Source: Anaerolineae bacterium
GTDB lineage: Bacteria; Chloroflexota; Anaerolineae; Anaerolineales; Villigracilaceae
Reading direction: 5' to 3'
DNA length: 5,332 nt
NCBI GenBank assembly: GCA_003141915.1
Contig: PLNY01000196.1
Span: 1 to 5,332, forward strand
This document shows positions 1-5,332 of the stretch, in pieces; position 1 is the stretch's first letter; each line of letters starts with the position of its first letter. The notes under the pieces are model-generated. The model made no database searches. It worked only from the letters and a program-made list of their open reading frames with translations, and was not told the DNA's origin. The position numbers and the translations under genes were made by a program.

Positions 1-1
1 C

Positions 2-859
2 AGCCCCGGCTCCCGCAGTATTTTGTTCGCGGCGCGCGATCCGGACGAACTGCCATTTAGCGAGGCCGATTTGGAGATGTTCCAGGTTCTTGCGCGTCAG
101 AGCGCAGCCGCAGTGGAGAATGCGCGCTTGTATGATGAACAGCGTGCTTATATTCGCAAGATCGAAGAATCTCAGGCTGCATTATTACAGGCAGAAAAGA
201 TGGCTGCCGCTGGACGCTTGAGCGCGTCGATTGCGCATGAAGTCAATAACCCGTTGCAGTCTGTGCAGAACTGTCTTCACCTGGCTGGCCGGGAGGATTT
301 GCCGGAGAAGAAAAGAAAGGAATATTTCGATTTAGCCCGGACGGAGTTGGAACGCTTATCTCTCACGGTGCGCCGTATGCTTGATTTTTATCGCCCCGGT
401 GCGGCCAATCCTGAACTTGTAGATCTCTCAGAGTTGTTGAATTATGTTTTGGCCTTGATGCAAAAACAACTTTCAGAGCGCGGCGTTCACGTGAAGGTTA
501 ATTTAGCTTCCTCGATGCCGCCAGTGATGGCAGTCAACAGTCAAATCCAACAAGTATTCATCAATCTTATATTGAATTCGTTTGATGCAATGCTGAACGG
601 CGGGCATTTGACGATCACGGGAAGACTGGTGGATGGAGGCGTCGAGATTCTATTTCAAGATAACGGCCCGGGCGTACCTGTTGATCAACAGAGAAATATT
701 TTCGAGCCGTTCTTTAGCACCAAGGAAGGCGGCACTGGACTTGGCTTGACAGTCAGTTATAATATTGTCACTGCTCATGGCGGCACGTTGGAATTGCTGA
801 CTAACCATGGGCGCGGTGCCTGCTTTAGACTCTTTCTCCCGACAGGAGGTAAACAATGA
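2..859 (+). CDS. Sensor histidine kinase, GAF-HisKA-HATPase_c (5'-truncated by window edge)
   Basis: This is the C-terminal 286 codons of a two-component sensor kinase that autophosphorylates on histidine and passes the phosphate to a response regulator. The frame is open to the left window edge. The first possible start, TTG at 23, lies inside the end of a GAF domain (SEADLEMFQVLARQSAAAVENARL is the usual last GAF helix; its first residues fall near codon 14 from that TTG), so the true start lies outside. A helical linker follows, then the H-box AHEVNNP with the phospho-accepting His encoded at 236-238. The ATPase part shows the N-box NLILNSFDAM, G1 box DNGPG, F-box FEPFFSTKEGG and G2 box GTGLGL. 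No membrane segment is visible in the part present. The H-box and N-box resemble NtrB-type kinases. The stop overlaps the start of the next gene by 4 nt (ATGA), so the regulator at 856-1593 is the probable partner. The signal bound by the GAF domain cannot be told. Confidence 0.95.
   Translation, partial: SPGSRSILFAARDPDELPFSEADLEMFQVLARQSAAAVENARLYDEQRAYIRKIEESQAALLQAEKMAAAGRLSASIAHEVNNPLQSVQNCLHLAGREDLPEKKRKEYFDLARTELERLSLTVRRMLDFYRPGAANPELVDLSELLNYVLALMQKQLSERGVHVKVNLASSMPPVMAVNSQIQQVFINLILNSFDAMLNGGHLTITGRLVDGGVEILFQDNGPGVPVDQQRNIFEPFFSTKEGGTGLGLTVSYNIVTAHGGTLELLTNHGRGACFRLFLPTGGKQ
844..850 (+). promoter_or_regulatory. Shine-Dalgarno sequence of the response regulator
   Basis: AGGAGGT lies 5 nt before the ATG at 856. 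It is a near-perfect anti-16S match placed inside the last codons of the kinase gene, which fixes the regulator start and indicates efficient translation coupled to the kinase. Confidence 0.85.
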
Positions 860-1593
860 AATCCAATATTCTGGTGGTGGATGATGAGAATGTTGCGCGC
901 CAATCTCTGACCGATATTCTGAAACTGGAAGGCTACAACGTAGCCTCTGCGTCAAACGGACAGGCAGCGGTCGAGTACGTTCGCGCTCATCCAGTGGATC
1001 TGATGATTGTTGATTTGCGTATGCCGGGCATGGATGGCTTGGAAGTGGTGCAGGTGGTTAATCAAATGGCTCCTGACACCGAGGTCGTTTTGTTGACTGC
1101 ATTTGCTTCGACCGACTCGGCAGTTCAAGCCTTGCGTTTGCGAATCCATGATTATCTGATCAAACCCGCCGCGCCGGCGCAAGTCATTGCCAGCGTGAAA
1201 AAAGGATTGGCGCGCCGCGCCGCAAAACTACAGGTCAAGAGCGGTGCTGCGGAATCGGCTGAAATTGATGAAACGGCAATCGAGCATAAATTGAAGGACG
1301 GAACTATCGTGGATCTTTCGCGGCGTCAAATCCGCTCGGGAAAGAAAGTGGAACATCTTACCCCTGCCGAGGGCAGGCTGTTGCATATCCTGATGGAGAA
1401 CCCGGAAAAAGTTTTTTCTCACCGCGAGCTGGTGTTGTTGGTTCAGGGATATGATACATCGCAACGCGAGGCTCCCGAAATTTTGCGGCCATTGGTAAGC
1501 CGCTTGCGGCATAAATTGGAAAAATTCCCGGCGTTATCGGAACGCGTTGCGAGTGTGCGAGGCACGGGTTATCTTTACGAAAGTGAAAAATGA
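856..1593 (+). CDS. Response regulator, REC domain plus OmpR/PhoB-type winged helix
   Basis: This 245-residue cytoplasmic protein is a DNA-binding response regulator. The receiver domain (about residues 3-120) has the acidic pair D9/D10, phospho-acceptor D53 in IVDLRMPGMDG, T81 and K103 in YLIKP, so all active-site residues are present. A roughly 25-residue linker leads to a C-terminal winged helix (about 148-243) with LTPAEGRLLHILMENP, the recognition-helix region LRPLVSRLRHKLE and the wing VRGTGYLYE, all typical of the Trans_reg_C family. The start is fixed by the strong AGGAGGT and by the 4-nt ATGA overlap with the kinase, which makes the two a co-translated pair. The receiver is closer in style to NtrC receivers (DSAVQALRL.. 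DYLIKP), yet the output is PhoB-like and no AAA+ domain is present. Target genes are unknown. The family call is firm; the partner kinase is inferred from the overlap. Confidence 0.96.
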   Translation: MKSNILVVDDENVARQSLTDILKLEGYNVASASNGQAAVEYVRAHPVDLMIVDLRMPGMDGLEVVQVVNQMAPDTEVVLLTAFASTDSAVQALRLRIHDYLIKPAAPAQVIASVKKGLARRAAKLQVKSGAAESAEIDETAIEHKLKDGTIVDLSRRQIRSGKKVEHLTPAEGRLLHILMENPEKVFSHRELVLLVQGYDTSQREAPEILRPLVSRLRHKLEKFPALSERVASVRGTGYLYESEK

Positions 1594-1599
1594 TGTTCC

Positions 1600-1639
1600 T
1601 TAAAGAAAGAGTCTGCATCAGCGCAGACTCTTTCTTTAA
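1600..1639 (+). terminator. Intrinsic terminator-like hairpin, perfect 17-bp stem
   Basis: The arms at 1600-1616 (TTAAAGAAAGAGTCTGC) and 1623-1639 are exact reverse complements around a 6-nt loop. The hairpin begins 6 nt after the TGA of the response regulator. The 3' arm is U-rich (CTCTTTCTTTAA), but no long pure U tract follows. Because the 5' arm is A-rich it presents a similar shape to transcription from the opposite strand, so it could stop both the plus-strand kinase-regulator unit and the minus-strand operon whose last gene ends at 1752. The hairpin is seen directly; its function as terminator is inferred from structure and position. Confidence 0.85.
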
Positions 1640-1751
1640 CTGATCGTGTCGCACCGCATGGGTGAAATGATCCACAAAAGCAGGCGGATCCACTCTCTGG
1701 ATTGATCCTGTTGATGAAGGCGCGACGCGCTCCCTGTGTAACATCAGTTAA

Positions 1752-2714
1752 TTACTCGCGCGGTCCCCAAGGTATATCGGCGGGAATATCGCGAGGAAGA
1801 TCAGGCGGACGAATCCACGAAAACCACCCGCCTTTGCCGCTGTAATGTGCGGGATGAGACTCTTCCATTCGGACGAGAAGCAGGCTAAGTCCAAGCCCGG
1901 CCGCGCCCAGCCATTGTGTCCACGCCAGGTTTTCTTTAAGAAAGATGTAGCTGAATAAAATAGTCACAAGCAGTTCGCTTAGTCCGAGGAACGCAGTCTG
2001 CATACCGCCAATGTGCTTGACTCCAAGAAATAGCGCAAGGCGCGATAGAAGCGTCGCAATAGTCAATCCAATCAGCGGCCACCATAGTATACTGGGCGCG
2101 ATCCATTTGTGATCGAAGATTCCGTAAGCAGGCAGGACGACAATAGTCATTGCGATCAGGGTGTAAAGTGTTACGGTTGGAGCAGGAACCTCATATAGCA
2201 CGCGCTGATTAATAGGCAGGTGAAGTGCATAAAGAGCCGCTGCGCCTAACATCATCGCAACTCCAATTGGATCGACGGGATGGTTAGGCAGGCTTGTGAA
2301 GAGAAGCAGGGACAGCCCGGCAAGGCCCATACGAAAAATGGTCACGCGGCTGGGCGGTTGACGGTCAAGAATAAGCCAAAAAGCAACGAAGAAGGGATAG
2401 ATGAGGTATAAAGTTTGTCCAACACTCGCATCCAATCGTCCGAGAGCCATGTAGTATAAAATGGAGCCGAGACCGTTGATGACTCCAGCCAATAAACAAC
2501 CCGCCAGGCCAACGGGATAAATATAGAGATAAGGGCGGTAAAAAAGAAGCATGATAATAAAAATTAAACCCGCGGCCATGCTGGTACGCAAAGCGGCCAC
2601 GGCGAGCGGAGAGAATCCGTAATTGATTGCCAGCTTTCCAAAGACCGGGGAAATTCCAAGAAAGGCCGCTGAACTAAGCGCAGCCGAGATCCCTTTTGTG
2701 CTTCCTTTTTGCAT
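1752..2714 (-). CDS. EamA/DMT-family transporter (RhaT/RhtA-like 10-TM permease)
   Basis: This 320-residue integral membrane protein is very hydrophobic and contains about ten membrane helices in two repeated halves, the usual EamA layout. The first half ends with ALGRLDASVGQTLYLIYPFF, and the second with GVKHIGGMQTAFLGLSELL then SYIFLKENL, matching the conserved EamA pattern where a Glu-containing helix is followed by a (G/K)E-(N/R)-L motif. EamA members include exporters of threonine and homoserine (RhtA), cysteine and other metabolites, and sugar phosphate carriers; the substrate cannot be read from sequence. About 34 residues after the last helix form a Pro-rich, Trp-containing cytosolic tail. 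The ATG at 2714 is preferred because TGGA sits 5 nt before it; a TTG at 2726 would add four residues and has no visible ribosome site. It starts 34 nt after the stop of the threonine-synthase-receiver gene and is probably co-transcribed with it, suggesting export of that enzyme's product or a related amino acid (inference). Confidence 0.92.
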   Translation of the reverse strand: MQKGSTKGISAALSSAAFLGISPVFGKLAINYGFSPLAVAALRTSMAAGLIFIIMLLFYRPYLYIYPVGLAGCLLAGVINGLGSILYYMALGRLDASVGQTLYLIYPFFVAFWLILDRQPPSRVTIFRMGLAGLSLLLFTSLPNHPVDPIGVAMMLGAAALYALHLPINQRVLYEVPAPTVTLYTLIAMTIVVLPAYGIFDHKWIAPSILWWPLIGLTIATLLSRLALFLGVKHIGGMQTAFLGLSELLVTILFSYIFLKENLAWTQWLGAAGLGLSLLLVRMEESHPAHYSGKGGWFSWIRPPDLPRDIPADIPWGPRE

Positions 2715-2748
2715 TCTATTCCACAAATATTTCTAAGTTATGCGCGAT

Positions 2749-4419
2749 TCATTTGATCAGTGTTTTGACTTCTTCCAAGAATTCATCGTTGAGGAAATCG
2801 CCTTTTTGCATCAGCGACTGGATTTGTGCGCCCAGCCGATTCTTTTCTTCGGGTGTGAGTTCTTTGGCCGTTGCGACAATGACCGGGATTTCAGCGGTTT
2901 TCTGGTCGGCCCTCAGCGCGTCCATGACTGCAAATCCGTCCATTTCCGGCATCATCAAATCCAGAATGATCAAGTCGGGTAATTCGCGCCGGATCAGACT
3001 CAGCCCTTCCTTTCCACTGGCGGCTTCGAAGATCGTGAAGTCGCCCTGTGATTGAAGAATGCGCCGGATCAGGCGCCGCGCTTCGGCGGTATCATCCACA
3101 ATCGCAACGCGCGGGAATCGATTCGGCGCGATCTGATTAAGCGCGGCCAATAATCCATCTTCCGGAGTTTCCTGCTTTTTGGCTGGAAATTCAATGTCGC
3201 GCGTCCAGTTATTGCCGAGGATGAATTCCTCCGCAGGCATGGTGTGCCCGGTGCAATTCACCACAATTGTGTCCGTGGGTTTGATTACGCCGGCGCGAAT
3301 TAATTTAAACAAACCTGCGAAAGCTGTACCTGCGGCCGATTCCACGGAAATGCCCTCCATCTTTGCCAGCGCATGCATGGCGCGGAACGCTTCTTCGTCG
3401 GTGACGCTTTCAAAAGTGCCTTTGGTTTCCAGTATGCGTTCGCGCAAAAGCGTATATGAACGTCCCGGATCGCCGGTTGCCAGCGTCTCGATGCGCGTCT
3501 TGGGCGTGTTTACCGGAATCGCAGTTTCGAGTCCTTGCTTGAAGCTGTGCACCATGGGCGCACATCCATCTGCCTGGATCGCAGCAATGGCTGGAATTCG
3601 ATCCACCAGTTCCATCTGTTTCAATTCTCGGAATCCTTTGTATACGCCCAACGGTCCCATTCCTCCGCTGATGGCTTGCACATACCAATCAGGTGTGCGC
3701 CATATGGCTCTATCTTTGCCGTTAGAGCTGGCAGGTCCTTGAATGGCGGTCAGTTGTTCGGCGATTTCAAAGGCAATCGTCTTCATCGCTTCAATGGATG
3801 TGATGGTGCGCGCGCCCAGGTCCTGATAAAGATTTCTCTGCCGCGCAAATTCTGACGCGATTTGTTTGGCTTGGTCGTACGAGCCTGTGACTTTGACAAC
3901 CTGACTTCCGTACAGCGCAATCTCCCGCATCTTCATCGCGGGAACAAGGCTGGTTACAAACGCCCAAAGCTTGATACCGGCCCTCGAGGCGTACGCGGAA
4001 TAAGAAATCGCTACGTTTCCGGTGGAGGCGGCCACCATTTCAGTAATGCCGGCCTCCTTCAAAGCCGCAACGGTGACCGCTGCCTGCCTGTCTTTAAAAG
4101 AGCCGGTTGGTCCCTGGCGCTCATCCTTGATGAAAAGTTTTGGCGTTCCCAACATCATGCCGAGGTTGACGGCCTGGATGAGCGGCGAGCCTCCTTCTCC
4201 CAAGGACAGAGTCGCGTTGGGATTACGAACAGGCAGAAGCTCGCGATACCGCCATAAGTCAAAGGAACGTCCCGGTAATTGCAAAGGCAGAGTCTTTGCG
4301 AGCGTATCGTAATCGTATTCCGCCTCGCGCCATTGGCTGTTACAGCGCGGACAATTGGTAGAAGTCGGGAAGTAGGGCGCGGTATGCCCGCAATCCATAC
4401 ATTTGATAACGAATGACAT
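2749..4419 (-). CDS. Threonine-synthase-like PLP enzyme fused to a C-terminal response-regulator receiver domain
   Basis: This 556-residue protein joins a metabolic enzyme to a phosphorelay receiver. Residues 7-26 form a zinc ribbon (C7-x2-C10, C23-x2-C26), common at the start of threonine synthases. Residues about 55-405 are a fold-type II PLP enzyme: GPTGSFKDRQ carries the likely Schiff-base K109, STGN at 132-135 is the substrate/cofactor loop, R146 sits in YASRAG, SGGMGPLG at 251-258 is the PLP phosphate loop, then IQADGCAPMV and TGHTMPAEEF. Canonical threonine synthase converts O-phosphohomoserine to threonine. A linker of about 30 residues with no Met leads to a full receiver (about 436-556) with D442/D443, phospho-acceptor D487 in LDLMMPEMDG, T517 and K539. 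One uninterrupted frame covers both parts. The start ATG follows AGGAAG at a good distance. Usual threonine synthases of this class are roughly 350-450 residues and lack a receiver. Related enzymes (for example cysteate synthase) share this fold, so the exact reaction is uncertain, and threonine synthase (thrC-like) is the best family name. It lies 9 nt after a hybrid kinase gene and before an EamA transporter, consistent with kinase-controlled enzyme activity. Confidence 0.93.
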   Translation of the reverse strand: MSFVIKCMDCGHTAPYFPTSTNCPRCNSQWREAEYDYDTLAKTLPLQLPGRSFDLWRYRELLPVRNPNATLSLGEGGSPLIQAVNLGMMLGTPKLFIKDERQGPTGSFKDRQAAVTVAALKEAGITEMVAASTGNVAISYSAYASRAGIKLWAFVTSLVPAMKMREIALYGSQVVKVTGSYDQAKQIASEFARQRNLYQDLGARTITSIEAMKTIAFEIAEQLTAIQGPASSNGKDRAIWRTPDWYVQAISGGMGPLGVYKGFRELKQMELVDRIPAIAAIQADGCAPMVHSFKQGLETAIPVNTPKTRIETLATGDPGRSYTLLRERILETKGTFESVTDEEAFRAMHALAKMEGISVESAAGTAFAGLFKLIRAGVIKPTDTIVVNCTGHTMPAEEFILGNNWTRDIEFPAKKQETPEDGLLAALNQIAPNRFPRVAIVDDTAEARRLIRRILQSQGDFTIFEAASGKEGLSLIRRELPDLIILDLMMPEMDGFAVMDALRADQKTAEIPVIVATAKELTPEEKNRLGAQIQSLMQKGDFLNDEFLEEVKTLIK

Positions 4420-4424
4420 TGTTT

Positions 4425-4430
4425 CTTCCT
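4425..4430 (-). promoter_or_regulatory. Shine-Dalgarno sequence of the synthase-receiver gene, overlapping the upstream stop codon
   Basis: On the minus strand AGGAAG precedes the ATG at 4419; its AGGA core is 7 nt from the start. Its first two bases are the last two of the TAG stop (4431-4429) of the hybrid kinase, so ribosomes ending on the kinase message stop on the next gene's binding site. This supports translational coupling and the choice of ATG at 4419. Confidence 0.8.
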
Positions 4431-5332
4431 ATTTTTTTCCTTCAATTCGTTTGAGTGCGCGTTCGATTGTGTTCAGTAAATCGTTTTCGTTCAGTGCGCC
4501 TTTCGTAAGAAGCCGTTTCCCAAACTCTTTCAGTTGTTGCTGTTGTTCGGCAGATAGGTCGACACCACTGACTACAACGACAGGAATATCCCGCAGTTTG
4601 GGATCGTCGCGCATTTTTTCCAGAATGGTGAATCCATCCATTTCAGGCATGAAGAGATCGAGGATCACAGCGTGCGGAACGTGTGAGAGGATGATCTCCC
4701 AGCCTTTTTGGCCGCTTTCGGCCAGTACGGCTTTGTAGCGTCCATGATCTTTAAGAATCTTTTCTATTAAGCGCAAGTCGCTGGGATTGTCGTCAACAAC
4801 CAGCACGGTGCGGATGCTCCCGTCTTGGTTCAAACGATCCAGTGCGTTCAATAAATCGTCTTCGAGGATTGGCTTGAGTAAGTAATCCGCCGCGCCGAGG
4901 CTGAAGCCGCGTTCCAAATCTTCAACGATGGAACAAATGATAACCGGAATGTCGCGCGTTTCGCCGTCAGATTTGAGATCGTTCAACACGGACCAGCCAT
5001 CATAGCCGGGCATCATGATGTCAAGTGTTATGGCATATGGTTTGAGCTGCTTGGCACGCTCTTTGGCCTGGGTGGGATCGGTAAGCGGAATAACTTGAAA
5101 GCCCTGCGGCTGGAGGTATCGCTCGTAAAGCGAGATCACTTGCGGGTCATCGTCAATTGCCAGGATTACTTTTCCGCTTTTGGAAACAGCCTCTTCTCCC
5201 TTGCCGCGATAGAGAGGCAGGGTGAAATAAAACGTACTGCCTTTTCCCAGCGCGCTGTGAACGCCGATTTGGCCGCCATGCATCTGGATCAATTGCTGGC
5301 TGATTGAAAGACCCAGCCCGCTGCCGGTTGTT
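4429..5332 (-). CDS. Hybrid sensor histidine kinase, C-terminal part: HATPase_c end plus two receiver domains (5'-truncated by window edge)
   Basis: Only the last 300 codons are in the window. The frame is open to the right edge and begins with TTGSGLGLSIS, the G2 ATP-lid box of a histidine kinase ATPase domain, followed by the closing strand region MHGGQIGVHSALGKGSTFYFTLPL. The TTG at 5292 lies in mid-domain, so it is not the true start. Receiver 1 (about 5175-4840) has the acidic motif AIDDD, phospho-acceptor Asp at 5022-5020 in LDIMMPGYDG and the Lys of DYLLKP. Receiver 2 (about 4810-4450) has VVDDN, phospho-acceptor Asp at 4659-4657 in LDLFMPEMDG, and a conserved-position Lys in LLTKG, where the usual Pro after Lys is Gly. 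The tail ends KRIEGKK-TAG. Phosphate probably moves from the kinase His to these receivers and possibly onward. The H-box and sensor lie outside. The gene stops 9 nt before the synthase-receiver gene, in the same frame, and is the likely partner of that protein's receiver. Confidence 0.95.
   Translation of the reverse strand, partial: TTGSGLGLSISQQLIQMHGGQIGVHSALGKGSTFYFTLPLYRGKGEEAVSKSGKVILAIDDDPQVISLYERYLQPQGFQVIPLTDPTQAKERAKQLKPYAITLDIMMPGYDGWSVLNDLKSDGETRDIPVIICSIVEDLERGFSLGAADYLLKPILEDDLLNALDRLNQDGSIRTVLVVDDNPSDLRLIEKILKDHGRYKAVLAESGQKGWEIILSHVPHAVILDLFMPEMDGFTILEKMRDDPKLRDIPVVVVSGVDLSAEQQQQLKEFGKRLLTKGALNENDLLNTIERALKRIEGKK

Noticed and set aside
23..25. TTG as the start of the plus-strand kinase
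   Set aside because: The frame is open upstream to the window edge and this codon sits within the end of a GAF domain, so the gene is simply truncated.
1686..1708. Small hairpin around ATCCA-CTCTC-TGGAT in the convergent intergenic region
   Set aside because: Only a 5-bp stem with no U tract; too weak to call a terminator or RNA element.
1358..1744. 128-codon minus-strand open frame covering the end of the regulator and the intergenic space
   Set aside because: It runs antisense to the conserved winged helix and through the terminator hairpin, and the translation looks like non-coding shadow sequence without a domain.
3179..3742. 187-codon open frame on the plus strand antisense to the synthase
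   Set aside because: It lies wholly opposite a well-supported enzyme domain, its translation has no recognisable domain, and it is one of several shadow frames over this gene.
4022..4312. Plus-strand open frames of about 96-131 codons opposite the N-terminal part of the synthase
   Set aside because: They are shadows of conserved PLP-enzyme codons, and their translations show no recognisable motif or ribosome site.
5290..5292. TTG as the start of the minus-strand hybrid kinase, making it a stand-alone double-receiver protein
   Set aside because: The 13 codons before it encode a G2 ATP-lid box (GSGLGLSIS) in the same frame, so the protein continues into a histidine kinase ATPase domain.

Overview
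The window carries the distal parts of two signal-transduction loci that converge on a shared intergenic space at about 1594-1751. Base composition looks close to 50% G+C by eye. The architecture of the plus-strand pair (a GAF histidine kinase with a REC plus winged-helix regulator containing a 'LVQGY..EAPEILRPLVSRLRHKL' type C-terminus), together with the multi-REC hybrid kinase, recalls Chloroflexota (Anaerolineae-like bacteria). That assignment is from memory of family style and is low confidence.

Plus strand, 2-1593: the C-terminal part of a GAF-HisKA-HATPase sensor kinase (cut by the left window edge) overlaps by 4 nt (ATGA) with a complete response regulator made of a receiver and an OmpR/PhoB-type winged helix. 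A perfect 17-bp hairpin at 1600-1639 ends this unit.

Minus strand, 5332 down to 1752: three genes read in the same direction with tiny gaps (9 nt and 34 nt), so they look like one operon. First comes the tail of a hybrid histidine kinase (end of the ATPase domain followed by two receiver domains, cut by the right window edge). Next is a 556-residue protein in which a threonine-synthase-like PLP enzyme, with its N-terminal zinc ribbon, is fused in frame to a C-terminal receiver domain. Last is an EamA/DMT-family membrane transporter.

The threonine-synthase-receiver fusion is the outstanding item. Receiver domains usually control DNA-binding, cyclic-di-GMP, phosphatase or chemotaxis outputs; one attached to an amino-acid biosynthetic enzyme, encoded directly behind a hybrid kinase and ahead of an EamA exporter-like protein, suggests a phosphorelay that acts on metabolism (sense, make an amino acid, export it). 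The enzymatic identity, the direction of control and the cargo are inference. The kinase and the fusion gene are also in the same reading frame, separated only by one TAG codon that overlaps the downstream Shine-Dalgarno sequence.

No rRNA, tRNA, CRISPR array, insertion sequence or other mobile element was seen. No gene-free stretch exceeds 160 bases.
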